Notes: generated by a model from the letters alone, not told the origin. A DNA stretch of 64,000 nt from DASQEH01 sp038237745 (GCA_038237745.1 JBBRYJ010000008.1:62001-126000), one strand, 5' to 3'; positions 44,685 through 53,206 are shown, counted from the first letter of the stretch. Program-made: numbers and translations.

Positions 44685-44993
44685 TCAGTTTGCCTCTCGC
44701 AGGGTGAGCTTCATCGATACCGTGTCTCCAACATCGAGTCCCTCGGCTCGGCGAACGGCGTCCTTCAGCGGCACGACGTACCGCCCGTTCTTCGGGAACA
44801 GCGACGTCTCCCATCGGGTCTCCCCCACGCGCCACCCGGACGGGAATCATGCCCCAGCCGTACGTCACCGACCCGGCCAGCCCGTGTAGGTCGTCGCTCT
44901 GTTCATCGGGGATGGTGACGAGTGGTACGGCGACGGACCTCGCCAGTGCCAGACCTCGCCGGAGAACTCGACGTCCAAGCCGCGCATGCTCAT
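44685..44993 (-). pseudogene. DUF1905-family gene broken by two frameshifts
   Basis: Three fragments in three phases together spell a whole DUF1905 protein. Fragment 1 from ATG 44993: MSMRGLDVEFSGEVWHWRG. Fragment 2: LVTIPDEQSDDLHGLAGSV, TYGWGMIPVRV. Fragment 3: WETSLFPKNGRYVVPLKDAV, RRAEGLDVGDTVSMKLTL, ending at stop 44685. Breaks lie near 44930 and 44825. The family is a small beta-barrel of unknown function, often fused to or next to YdeI-type proteins. The protein cannot be made as it stands. Confidence 0.75.
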
Positions 44994-45029
44994 GAACGTA
45001 CGCCCGGTACAGGTGCGTCGGCATGACAG

Positions 45030-45356
45030 ATGTTCTGGGGTGGCCGGGAGTTCCGGGTCCTCGGCGCCTTCCGTTCGCACGACAGCGGTGAGCGGCAGGA
45101 ACTGTTGGCGGCCTACGACGGCGATCGGATGGTCGGCAACGCCGTGCCGTGGTCAGTTCCTGCTCGACAGCACCGACAAGGAAGCGTTCACGCTGAGCGT
45201 CGACGTGCCCGAGCGCCGGCGCGGTTTCGGCCGGGCGCTAGTCCAGCGGGTAGGCAGGTCGCCAAAGACGACGACTGGTCGCTGCTTCTGGCCGATTCCA
45301 GAATGGCCTTCGACCACCGCGAGGGCCACGGCCACCAGCGGCCCCGACTGGAGTGA
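45030..45356 (+). pseudogene. GNAT acetyltransferase remnant, frameshifted twice
   Basis: Reading must switch phase near 45148 and back near 45258 to give a GNAT protein: LLAAYDGDRMVGNAV, then FLLDSTDKEAFTLSVDVPER, RRGFGRALVQRV (the acetyl-CoA loop), then DWSLLLADSRMAFDHREGHG. The N-terminal ~30 residues look odd and the C-terminal strand after HGHQR is missing. It is a decayed gene, divergent from the broken DUF1905 gene 36 bp away. Confidence 0.65.
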
Positions 45357-45436
45357 CGCCCGTCAACGCAGCAGGATGACGCGCCCAGGAAGTCCGAGCG
45401 GATCGCGGCAGACGAGTGCTGTCCTATCTTGGTGAA

Positions 45437-45955
45437 GTGGGCGATGACACCTGGGCCGGTTTGGCAGCTCCGTTTGCCGATGATGCTTATGCCTCCGTGA
45501 AGGGCCAGGTGCGGACGTATGTGTTGCACCGGCAGCTGTTGGAGCATCTGCCCGCTCCCCCGGCGCCTGTGCTTGACATCGGCGGCGGCGCGGGCCATCA
45601 ATCGTTACCGCTGGCCCAAGCCGGCTACGACGTGACGTTACTCGACTCGTCGCCGGCGATGCTGACCAAAGCGCAACAGCGAGTCCAGCGGCTGCCCGTT
45701 GGGGTCCAGCGACGGGTCACACTCGTAGAGGCCGACGGTGAGAACGCCGATGAGGCGGTGAATGGTCAACGCTTCGCCGCGGTGTTATGTCATGGGGTGC
45801 TGGGGTACCTCGAGCAACCGGAGCCGTTGGTCGATCAGATGTGCCGATGCGCTACCCCAGCCATTGGCGAATCGGGCCGAGATGGCCATCATCTTCGCCC
45901 GCGGGCAGCGATAGGGATCGGCTGTCAGGGCCGTTGGGCTCGGCGCAGGGATTGA
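45437..45955 (+). CDS. Class I SAM methyltransferase, C-terminally truncated
   Basis: The N-terminal two thirds of a CmoM/SmtA-like methyltransferase: VKGQVRTYVLHRQLLEHL, motif I VLDIGGGAGHQSLPLAQAGY, LLDSSPAMLTKAQQRV and motif for strand 5 FAAVLCHGVLGYLEQPEPLV. After DQMCRCATPAIG the residues become Arg/Gly-rich and stop, about 80 residues early. A frameshift near 45855-45865 is likely, so function is doubtful. GTG 45437 (VGDDTWAGLAAPFADDAY) is the best start; the frame reaches 45416. Confidence 0.6.
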   Translation: MGDDTWAGLAAPFADDAYASVKGQVRTYVLHRQLLEHLPAPPAPVLDIGGGAGHQSLPLAQAGYDVTLLDSSPAMLTKAQQRVQRLPVGVQRRVTLVEADGENADEAVNGQRFAAVLCHGVLGYLEQPEPLVDQMCRCATPAIGESGRDGHHLRPRAAIGIGCQGRWARRRD

Positions 45956-46207
45956 CCTCCGCGTCCGCACATCGGTAGGGGACGCCGTCGTACGCCGTGA
46001 CCTCTTGGCTCAGCAAGTGGTCGGTCAGCTCCACGAACTCGCGGGATCGGGCCACCTGTTCCGATAGGGACCAGTTGACGCCGACCGGTAGCCGCCCGCG
46101 GATGGCATGGGCAGCTGCGGGTCACAGGCAGTGGCCGACGATAGTCAATAGCATGTGGGCCGGGGTGTCGAAAGCCGGCTCCCGTAGGAGAGGAAGGGAC
46201 GAACGCG

Positions 46208-46444
46208 ATGAAGACCATGACATGCCGACAGCTCGGCGGGCCGTGCGACCTGGAGCTGCGTGGCGAGACTGCCGACGAGGTCATCAAGGCTCAGGATCGG
46301 CACCTCAAGGATGCGGTGAAGGGCGGAGGTGCGGCCCACGAGCAGGCACACCAAGATATGAAGGACCGTTGGAAGCATCCCATCGCGTCGATGGGTTGGT
46401 ACCGCGATGCAAAGAAGGCCTTTGCCGAGCTCCCCGAGGACTGA
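46208..46444 (+). CDS. DUF1059 small protein
   Basis: 78 residues, intact. The opening MKTMTCRQLGGPCDLELRGE is the DUF1059 signature with its two Cys; then ETADEVIKAQDRHLKDAVKG, HEQAHQDMKDRWKHP and a C-terminal amphipathic segment FAELPED. GAGAGGAAGG lies upstream as ribosome-binding site. Function of the family is unknown; small size and Cys pair suggest a metal or redox role, which is only a guess. It sits between decayed genes and the left end of the island. Confidence 0.8.
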   Translation: MKTMTCRQLGGPCDLELRGETADEVIKAQDRHLKDAVKGGGAAHEQAHQDMKDRWKHPIASMGWYRDAKKAFAELPED

Positions 46445-46809
46445 CGACCCGCTGACTCGCACGCGCGTGACAGGTTCGTCACTGGAGCAATCCCTTCTCA
46501 GCAAGCTGACGCGGCGAAAGTGCCGGCGCAACCGCTCCTGAACGAAGTGCGGACCGGCCAGTCCCGCCAGGAGGCGCCCGCCTTCACGGCGTCGCTGCCG
46601 CTTGATCATCGCTTCGGCGTGTTTCATTGTGAACGGTCGGCCGGTGGTGTCCTGCTTTCCTAGCGGACAACTTGATACAACACACGAGTGGGTATGTCCC
46701 CGGGGGTTCGGCTCCCCACCTTGGCCAGAGGCCGTCTCCAGAGCGCCGATTCAATACACGAACTGAGCAGTACCGTCCGCGAAGTTCCTCGGTTTGCCAC
46801 CAAGTCAGG

Positions 46810-46857
46810 CACCCCCTGGGCTCGTCCGCCGACCGAACCGGATTGGACCGTCTCAAC
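46810..46857 (+). pseudogene. Scrap of a tyrosine integrase C-terminus
   Basis: The frame reads HPLGSSADRTGLDRLN, against HHLGTGADRAGLDRLN at the end of the island integrase (about 51,945-51,990). The DNA here is also alignable, including a shared GACCGTCT. It sits about 105 bp before the left 47-bp repeat, just as the island integrase ends about 55 bp before the right one. No catalytic part remains. Likely the rest of an older element in the same tRNA site. Confidence 0.55.
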
Positions 46858-46962
46858 ACGCCGTGGTGCGCCGGGGGTGCGCAAGAGAGCGAAAGACCGG
46901 CGAATGACAACGGCCGAATCCGACCCTGCCGTGATGTTTCCGCAGGCGAAAGGTGGTGCCGT

Positions 46963-47009
<47 letters not shown>

Positions 47010-47611
47010 GGCTGGGGAACGCTCAGATCCGCGCTCGCACCACGCTCCTGGCGTGCATGGATCGCGCCGCCTGGATACGCGAAGGCACACAGGGGGAACA
47101 CAGGTGGCACCATGGTTGGGCCACTGATCCGATAGCCAGCTGCCTTGCTCGGCGGTGCTCGGGGTCAAGGGTGGCCGGCGGCCATCGCGTAGCGACGTCT
47201 TAGAGCCCTTGAGGTCGCGTACCGGCGTGCAAACCCTCGGGATCGGGTCGGCGGCTCGAAGGCGAGCCGGCTCCAAGCCTCGAGATGGCTCGCGACATTG
47301 GCCATCTTGGATGTCCAGGTCTCTTGGACGCCAGGCTCATTCCTTATGTGCGCGCCTCAGCTTCGCTGCGCGAGGACGGCGCGCCAGCGCCGCCCGCAGC
47401 GCACGTCGCGCCGAAGGCGCAACTTGAACCAGTAAAGAAATTCGTAACCGACTCACGTCGAGTGTTGTGTCGAGTGTTGGGTGGGCCGCGCGTTGCAGTC
47501 ATAACGGTGGCATGTCGCTGTTCGGCCGGATGGGCCCTGGCCGCGGGCGTGCACCGCGGCGACGCGTGTCGTCTGGTCGTTTGAGCGAGGGCTAGCGACC
47601 TCGATCGCCGA
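47010..47611. other. 602-bp left end of the island without a clear gene
   Basis: No recognisable excisionase or replication gene. A 99-residue plus-strand frame (47285-47584) has no family features. An AT-richer patch near 47425-47450 is followed by a 10-bp direct repeat, GTCGAGTGTT at 47457-47466 and 47469-47478. Such repeats can be recombination-directionality-factor sites but this is unproven. Confidence 0.4.
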
Positions 47612-48655
47612 TCAGTCGGCCGCACGATTGAGTGCGGTGCGGTGATGGGCCAGCAGGCGGTGGTGATCTTGGCCCGGGGAACTGCTCGGGCTGACGTGCA
47701 CGGTGACGTCATCGAGTCTTGGTACGTCGTGGAGGAGGCGATGGTGCGCTTCGATGGCGATGTCATGGGCTTGGACGATGCCGAGGGCGCTGTCGACCAC
47801 GATGCCGGTTTCAGCCCGGATACGGTGGCCTATCCAGCGCAGACGCAGGTCCTCGATGTCTTGCACACCATCCACGGACCGAAGGCTGGCCTCGGCCGTA
47901 TCGACCAGGTCGGGCTCGACGGCGTCCATCAGCCGGCGGTAGATGTCGGTGACGGCGCTGCGCAAGACAAACAAGATGGCCACGGTAATCAGAAGTCCGA
48001 CGATCGGGTCGGCTAGCGGGAACCCGGCCAAGACTCCGAATGCGCCGATCACCACGGCGAGGGACGTGAAGCCATCTGTTCGGGCGTGCATGCCGTCGGC
48101 CACGAGGGCGGCTGAGCCGATGCTGCGGCCGACCCGGATGCGGTACAGAGCAACCAGTTCGTTGCCAGCGAAGCCGACCAGCCCGGCAGCAATGACCACC
48201 CACACGTGCGTGATCGGTTGCGGATTGATCAGGCGCCGTATCGACTCATAGGCGGCCAGCAGCGCTGACAGGGCGATCATGGCCACGATGAACACACCGG
48301 CCAGGTCTTCGGCCCGGCCGTAACCGTAGGTGTAGCGCCTTGTTGCCGCTCGGCGGCTGAGTACGAAGGCAGTCCACAACGGGACTGCGGTCAAGGCATC
48401 GGAGAAGTTGTGAATGGTGTCGGCCAATAGCGCCACCGAACCCGTCAGCACCACGAGCACGGCCTGAACTACGGCAGTCAGGCCGAGCACCGCCAGGCTG
48501 ATCTTGACCGCCCGGATTCCTTCCTGGCTCGACTCCAACGCCGAATCGACTGATTGGGCGGCGTCGTGGCTGTGCGGCGCAACCAGACCTCGAACGAAAC
48601 CGACCAACCCATGGCCATGGTCGTGGTCGTGGTCATCCTGGTGAGTCACTGTCAC
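47612..48655 (-). CDS. Cation diffusion facilitator (CDF) metal exporter
   Basis: Membrane exporter of divalent metals such as Zn, Cd, Co or Ni, 347 residues with six transmembrane segments. A His/Asp-rich N-terminus (HQDDHDHDHGHG) precedes TM1. Metal site A residues are HNFSD in TM2 (DTIHNFSDAL) and HARTD in TM5 (DGMHARTDGF). The C-terminal cytoplasmic domain has HRIRAETGIVVDS and a His-rich tail. His in place of Asp in the TM2 motif usually favours Zn/Cd. Its ATG overlaps the arsR stop (ATGA), so the repressor controls it. Confidence 0.92.
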   Translation of the reverse strand: MTVTHQDDHDHDHGHGLVGFVRGLVAPHSHDAAQSVDSALESSQEGIRAVKISLAVLGLTAVVQAVLVVLTGSVALLADTIHNFSDALTAVPLWTAFVLSRRAATRRYTYGYGRAEDLAGVFIVAMIALSALLAAYESIRRLINPQPITHVWVVIAAGLVGFAGNELVALYRIRVGRSIGSAALVADGMHARTDGFTSLAVVIGAFGVLAGFPLADPIVGLLITVAILFVLRSAVTDIYRRLMDAVEPDLVDTAEASLRSVDGVQDIEDLRLRWIGHRIRAETGIVVDSALGIVQAHDIAIEAHHRLLHDVPRLDDVTVHVSPSSSPGQDHHRLLAHHRTALNRAAD

Positions 48656-49053
48656 GACGACTCCGCTTGGTCGGCTAGGGCTGAGTGCAGCGTTGCGAGA
48701 CCGGCGCCGCCCTGATGATGTTCCGGAACACCTGGGCCGGCGTGCTCGGCGTTGAACACGGCGTCTCGAACCAGCTGGGCTACATGGTCGTTCTCGATCC
48801 GGTAGAACACCTTGGTTCCTTCTCTGCGGGTCTGCACGAGTCTGGCCATCCTGAGCTTGGCTAGATGCTGGGAGACGGATGCCGGCGCCCGACCGAGGTA
48901 CTCGGCCAAGTCGTTGACGGCCAGCTCTCGCTCAACCAATGCCCACAGAATCTCTACCCGAGTCGCGTCAGCCAGCATCCGAAACACCTCGACCGCCAAC
49001 TCGACCTGCTCTCGAGCCAGGCGGCGTCGGCAGAAATCTATATCTGCATCCAT
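48652..49053 (-). CDS. ArsR/SmtB-family metal-sensing repressor (partner of the CDF gene)
   Basis: 133-residue winged-helix repressor released from DNA by metal. Core: FRMLADATRVEILWALVERE, LAVNDLAEYLGRAPASVSQH, LAKLRMARLVQTRREGTKVF. The last helix NDHVAQLVRDAVFNAEHAG and the HH near the end could form an alpha-5 type metal site like SmtB, though Asn stands where SmtB has a His. The ATG lies inside a perfect palindrome (49040-49063), and a TAATAT -10 element ends 7 bp before it, so the mRNA should be leaderless. Next gene: CDF exporter. Confidence 0.9.
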   Translation of the reverse strand: MDADIDFCRRRLAREQVELAVEVFRMLADATRVEILWALVERELAVNDLAEYLGRAPASVSQHLAKLRMARLVQTRREGTKVFYRIENDHVAQLVRDAVFNAEHAGPGVPEHHQGGAGLATLHSALADQAESS

Positions 49054-49063
49054 ACGCAGATAT
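49040..49063. promoter_or_regulatory. ArsR operator over the start of its own gene
   Basis: ATATCTGC-N8-GCAGATAT, a perfect 8-8-8 inverted repeat typical of ArsR/SmtB sites. It spans the arsR start codon (49053-49051) and part of the -10 element TAATAT (minus strand, 49066-49061). Repressor bound here would block initiation. Confidence 0.8.
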
Positions 49064-49096
49064 TAGTTGATGATCGGAGGGCCCGCGTAGCGCAAC

Positions 49097-49666
49097 CTAC
49101 GAGGTGGGCTTGAGCAGGTGGCTCATCGTGGTGATCTCAGCGGACTGGGCGCGGATGATGCCGGCCGCCAGCGCTTTGGCCGGCGGGTAGCTGCCCTGCG
49201 CTCGCTCGGCACGGGCTGCCTCGATCGCTCCTTGGTGGTGGACGACCATCATGGTGAGGAACTGTCGATCGAACGCCTTGCCGGTGAGTCCTCGCAGTCT
49301 GGACGTGTCGGAGCGGCTCATCATCCCCGACCCGGACATGGAGCCGTCACTCATCCCGCTACCCATCTCCATCGACATCGGCTCCTTCCACGCCGTCAGC
49401 CATCCCCTCATCCGGTTGATCTCCGGGTTCTGAGCGGCCTGGACCTGGGTCGCCAAGGCTCTGACCTCGGAACTGGCGGCCCGATTGGCAGCAAGCTTGG
49501 CCATCGCGATGGCCTGAGCGTGATGGGGGATCATCTGCTGGGCGAACATCACGTCAGCGGCGTTGTGGTCACCACCCGAAGCGGCGGTGCTCGTCGAGCT
49601 GCTGCCACAGCCGGCAAGGGCAACGGCACTCGCCACGGCGGCCACGAGGTAGATGAAGCGTCGCAT
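49097..49666 (-). CDS. DUF305-family lipoprotein
   Basis: 189 residues. Signal and lipobox VASAVALAGCGSSS. Two DUF305 repeats of a ferritin-like four-helix type: DVMFAQQMIPHHAQAIAMAK and DRQFLTMMVVHHQGAIEAAR, each with an HH pair, plus a Met-rich middle (MSMEMGSGMSDGSMSGSGMM). His pairs and Met clusters fit copper or silver binding outside the membrane. The family often sits with copper genes, but no direct evidence exists here. Part of the metal island, 43 bp before arsR and 95 bp after the permease gene. Confidence 0.9.
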   Translation of the reverse strand: MRRFIYLVAAVASAVALAGCGSSSTSTAASGGDHNAADVMFAQQMIPHHAQAIAMAKLAANRAASSEVRALATQVQAAQNPEINRMRGWLTAWKEPMSMEMGSGMSDGSMSGSGMMSRSDTSRLRGLTGKAFDRQFLTMMVVHHQGAIEAARAERAQGSYPPAKALAAGIIRAQSAEITTMSHLLKPTS

Positions 49667-49760
49667 GCTGATTGCCTCCAGGCAGTTGAGTGAGATTCCG
49701 GGAACTCTTCGGCCACCGGCCCGTGGTCATCAACGCAAACCGACCCCAGGACACCGCTGG

Positions 49761-51008
49761 TCATTCCTGATGTCGACGTGACGGCGCCTCGCCGGGGGCT
49801 GTCGACTCGCTGTGATCACCACCGTGGTGGTGAGCGTCATGGGCATGGCCGTAGTGGTCTGCCATGTCGTCTGGGCCGCCGTTCATCATGGCGAGCATCT
49901 CCATGCCTCCCGTGCGGACGAACCGGATCACCAGAGCTGCGGCGAGGACGAGGAAGGCGATGTTGAGAAAGGTCGTGTAGTTCCACGACACGCTGGCCAT
50001 AGTGACCTGGGCGTGCTGCGTGTCGGGTATCAGCCGCAGGAGCCCGAAGGCCACTTCGACGACGTAGCCGGCGACCACCGAGGCGACGTAGAAGGTGCCG
50101 AACAGGAACAGGGCCATCCGGCCGCCGTAGTACTTCTTGTAGATCACAAGGATCGGGATGATCAGCAGGTCGGCGAAGATAAAGCTGACCACCCCACCGA
50201 AGCTGATCCCGCCGTTCCACAGCACCGCCGCCAGCGGCACGTTCCCTATCGAGCAGACGAAGCTGGCCATCGCGACGATCGGGCCGATCAGCGGACCCCA
50301 CAGCTTCGCCAGCACCGGGTGATCGATCAAGAAGAACGACTGCCAGAAGCTCTCCGGCACCCACGCCCCGATAGCTCCGGCGATGAGCAGGCCGATAACG
50401 ATGTCACGCAGCACCGCGGCCCACTCCATCACAAAGATGTGGCTCACCGCCGTGAACCCCTTCGACGAGCGCAGTCGGCGCCACACCGACCCTTCCTCGG
50501 CGACGCTCATGTCCATCGCGGCGTGGCCCTCCATCGACCCGGCCAGACCCTTGTCAGCCTGCCTGCGGGCGGCGGCGAGGAGCCGAGGCCGCAAGAACGC
50601 CCCGAACAGTACGGCCAGGACCACGATCATGATCGGACCGCCGACAAACTCACCCAGGGTGAACTGCCAGCCCATCAGCAGAGCTAAAATGATGCCCAGC
50701 TCGATCACCAGATTGGTCGAAGCCACCTCGAACGCCATCGCCGCGGTGAAGTTCGCGCCCTTGCGGAACAGCGACCGGGCCAAGGCGACCGCCGCGTACG
50801 AACACGACGAAGACGCGGCGCCCAGCCCGGCCGCCACCGCCAACGTCTTTGGGCGGTCGTCGCCGAGCAGCCGGGTGACGGTCTGGCGTCGCACCACCGC
50901 CTGCACGGCCGCGGACAACGAAAAGCCAAGAATCAGGGCCCAGGTGATCTCCCACGTCATCGAGAAGGCCAGCTCCAACGCCCGACCAACGGCGTCCACA
51001 ACGTTCAC
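49761..51008 (-). CDS. PF03773 (DUF318/ArsP-type) permease
   Basis: 415-residue membrane protein with about ten transmembrane segments. Characteristic pieces: LGAASSSCSYAAVALARSLF (Ser/Cys motif in TM3), GANFTAAMAFEVASTNLVIE, a cytoplasmic loop, and a second half with ASFVCSIGNVPLAAVLWNGG. The C-terminus is His-rich (HYGHAHDAHHHGGDH). Related ArsP proteins export trivalent organoarsenicals; others are of unknown metal specificity. It starts 10 bp after the second arsR, so it is likely under that repressor. Confidence 0.88.
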   Translation of the reverse strand: MNVVDAVGRALELAFSMTWEITWALILGFSLSAAVQAVVRRQTVTRLLGDDRPKTLAVAAGLGAASSSCSYAAVALARSLFRKGANFTAAMAFEVASTNLVIELGIILALLMGWQFTLGEFVGGPIMIVVLAVLFGAFLRPRLLAAARRQADKGLAGSMEGHAAMDMSVAEEGSVWRRLRSSKGFTAVSHIFVMEWAAVLRDIVIGLLIAGAIGAWVPESFWQSFFLIDHPVLAKLWGPLIGPIVAMASFVCSIGNVPLAAVLWNGGISFGGVVSFIFADLLIIPILVIYKKYYGGRMALFLFGTFYVASVVAGYVVEVAFGLLRLIPDTQHAQVTMASVSWNYTTFLNIAFLVLAAALVIRFVRTGGMEMLAMMNGGPDDMADHYGHAHDAHHHGGDHSESTAPGEAPSRRHQE

Positions 51009-51017
51009 CGGGACCCC

Positions 51018-51401
51018 CTAGTCATCGTCGGGCTCAGCGCGGGTCATGGCCACCAGCTGGCGCAGACAGTGCTCACGCAGCGGCGCCGGGAACCCAGGGC
51101 CGAGCCGGTAGAACACAACCCGCCCCGACTTGCGGGTCGTAACCAGACCGGCAGTGCGCAACAGACGCAGCGCGTAGCCCACCGAATCCTCCGTCGCGCC
51201 GAGCGCCAGAGCCAGGTCGCCGACGCACAACTCCTCCACCTCATCGAGGGCATAAAGGATGCGGGCCCGCACCGGATCCGCCAACAGCGACAACAACGAC
51301 ACCAGCCGGCCCGCGTCCTCGGCCGACAGTCCCCGACTACGAGCGCGGGCAACGCGTTCGGCGTCTACCGGATGCTCATGAGGTTCCATCACAAGACTCA
51401 C
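51018..51401 (-). CDS. ArsR-family repressor (partner of the permease gene)
   Basis: 127 residues. LLSLLADPVRARILYALDEV, EELCVGDLALALGATEDSVG and TTRKSGRVVFYRLGPGF form the winged helix; the Cys in ELCVGDL sits where CmtR/ArsR-type proteins bind soft metals, and a second Cys (HCLRQL) is C-terminal. Start GTG 51401 (VSLVMEPHEHP) fits a leaderless mRNA from the promoter at 51410-51439; ATG 51389 is the alternative. It precedes the permease gene. Confidence 0.88.
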   Translation of the reverse strand: MSLVMEPHEHPVDAERVARARSRGLSAEDAGRLVSLLSLLADPVRARILYALDEVEELCVGDLALALGATEDSVGYALRLLRTAGLVTTRKSGRVVFYRLGPGFPAPLREHCLRQLVAMTRAEPDDD

Positions 51402-51409
51402 AAGTGTAA

Positions 51410-51439
51410 ATAATGACCGTGTAACCGCACGGATGTCAA
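51410..51439 (-). promoter_or_regulatory. Promoter of the arsR-permease operon
   Basis: On the minus strand a perfect -35 TTGACA (51439-51434) and -10-like CATTAT (51415-51410) are 18 bp apart. A 7-bp direct repeat, TCACAAG on the plus strand at 51389-51395 and 51398-51404, overlaps the start region and may be part of the operator. Confidence 0.55.
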
Positions 51440-52037
51440 CCCCATCTCATAGCCGCCACCGAAGGTCCCCGAAGGAAGGGCCAAGGGCCTCACGCCGGAC
51501 ACCGATGGCCACCATTCTGCTGATTGCGGGTTGGACGGGACTGCGGTGGTCGGAGCTGCGCGCGGTCCGGTCGGGACTTCGTCGGAGGTGCCCTTGCCGC
51601 TGCTGGTGGTGCAGCGCGCCGCCCCTGAGGGGGTCGAGGTCAAGGTGACCAAGAGTGGCAAGGGGCGTCGCATGCCCGTTGCGGATCGGGTTCTGCCCAT
51701 GGTGCAGCAGCTCGCCCGGGATCGCGACGGGGATGAGCTGCTGTTCGTCACGGATACCGGGCACCGTCTGCACGCCTCGGCGGTGAAGCGCACGCTCGAC
51801 TGGGCCAAGCTCGCCCGCGGGCGCCGGATACACGACCTGCGGCACACCGCTGCGTGTCTGTGGCTGGAGCGCGGCGTAAACTCCGTCACGGTTCAAGCCT
51901 GGATGGGTCACGCCTCTATCGCCACCACGGACATCTACCTTCACCACCTAGGGACAGGTGCCGATCGGGCTGGTTTAGACCGTCTAAATGCGCGGGGGAA
52001 CACCGGGGGCACGTATCTCGGGAAGCGTGACGCATGA
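51433..52037 (+). pseudogene. Tyrosine integrase, N-terminally truncated and frameshifted
   Basis: Catalytic domain of a phage-type site-specific recombinase beside its tRNA target. The first Arg is in GWTGLRWSEL, in one phase. Near 51575 the phase changes to give VPLPLLVVQRAAPEGVEVK, TKSGKGRRMPVADRVL, then the HxxR box HDLRHTAACLWLERGVN, the His/Arg region MGHASIATTDIYLHH with the nucleophile Tyr, and the end ADRAGLDRLN. The arm- and core-binding N-terminal domains are missing. It could not mobilise the island by itself. Confidence 0.85.
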
Positions 52038-52092
52038 GGACGCTTGTCCAGGCGTCAGACCCGGGATATGCCCTGGTCAGAGGTGTGACACG

Positions 52093-52170
<78 letters not shown>

Positions 52171-52246
52171 GGAGCGTCGCGAACGCGTCGTACGGTCGCG
52201 AAACCGAGGGGGAGCCTAGCACCAGCGCAGCGTCCACAAGCACCGC

Positions 52247-53206
52247 TCAGGCGTTGGCCGCCCGAGGGCTCTCGACGATTGCGCCGACCTCGTCGTCGTT
52301 GCGTTCCTCCGCGCGAGCCGCGTGCCGTTTATCCGGATCCGCGCGGATACCTTCATCTGCCTCCAATGCGGTCGCACCGGTGGAGACTGCACTGCCTGGT
52401 TGTCGGGCCGCGTCCCCGTCGATCACGACCTTCCGGACGCTGCGCTTCGCGACCGGCTTGTCGACGTACGTCGGCAGGGTTATGGGCAGCGGGTCCCAGA
52501 GAGAGCTGCCGTCGGCTGTCGGGAGCGCTACCGCTACGACCCGCTGCTCGACGAGTCCTGCAGCGGCAGCCGCCTGCCCGGCGGTGAGAATGACTGTCGG
52601 CTCGTCATCAGCCGGGTCACGGGGTTCGTCTCCGTCTGGCGCGGCATCGCTCCAGGGAGGGCGTACGGCGCCGTGCGAGGCATCGACCCGAGCTGCGGAA
52701 CGGTGCAGGACATTGGAGGACTCCGCCCGGGAGTTCGCGGCCCGTTGCCAATAGGCCTCATCGGCTCGCCGCACCTGACGGCGAGCGAGCACGAGGAAGA
52801 CGCCGATCGTCAGGAGTGGTATTGCAAACGACCATCCGGGGATGACACCGGTCAGGGATACAGCCGCGGTCACCAGAGTTACTGCGACGAGTACCCGGAG
52901 CACCCTCCGTCGTCGCCGTGCTGCGGCCCTCAGCGCAGGGCGGCTGACCGCGGCGTCGCGGGTGCTCCCGCTCGCACGTTCGTCCGCAGCCGACGGCCGT
53001 ACGAGGCGCTCAGACTGCCGTGCAGGTGTCACCACTACACGGTTGGCGGCGCTCCGGCCGCCCGCCGAAAGCACGCGCATTGTCGAGGAGAAGCGCTCGA
53101 TGGAGTGGTTGCGGGCACTCTGGTCGTGGCGCCGAAGCGCCATCGGTACCAGGAAAACTGCCCAAGCGACGACGATTGCGGCGTAGATCAGCCCGGTCAA
53201 GCCCAC
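52247..53206 (-). CDS. GlpR/SepX-like divisome membrane protein
   Basis: 319 residues with two membrane regions: an N-terminal helix (LIYAAIVVAWAVFLVPMAL) followed by RRHDQ, and a central pair (VLVAVTLVTAAVSLTGVIPG and SFAIPLLTIGVFLVLARR). The rest is a charged, low-complexity cytoplasmic tail. This layout, and position next to rimJ and moeA/glp, match Rv0996, Streptomyces SepX and corynebacterial GlpR, the membrane receptor of the gephyrin-like protein Glp in cell division. Family assignment is by architecture and neighbours, since sequence is poorly conserved. GTG start. Confidence 0.75.
   Translation of the reverse strand: MGLTGLIYAAIVVAWAVFLVPMALRRHDQSARNHSIERFSSTMRVLSAGGRSAANRVVVTPARQSERLVRPSAADERASGSTRDAAVSRPALRAAARRRRRVLRVLVAVTLVTAAVSLTGVIPGWSFAIPLLTIGVFLVLARRQVRRADEAYWQRAANSRAESSNVLHRSAARVDASHGAVRPPWSDAAPDGDEPRDPADDEPTVILTAGQAAAAAGLVEQRVVAVALPTADGSSLWDPLPITLPTYVDKPVAKRSVRKVVIDGDAARQPGSAVSTGATALEADEGIRADPDKRHAARAEERNDDEVGAIVESPRAANA

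Noticed and set aside
46145..46627. 160-residue minus-strand frame
   Set aside because: It overlaps the clear DUF1059 gene on the other strand and shows no family feature.
47285..47584. 99-residue plus-strand frame at the island's left end
   Set aside because: No similarity or ribosome-binding site recognised; left as part of the gene-poor region.
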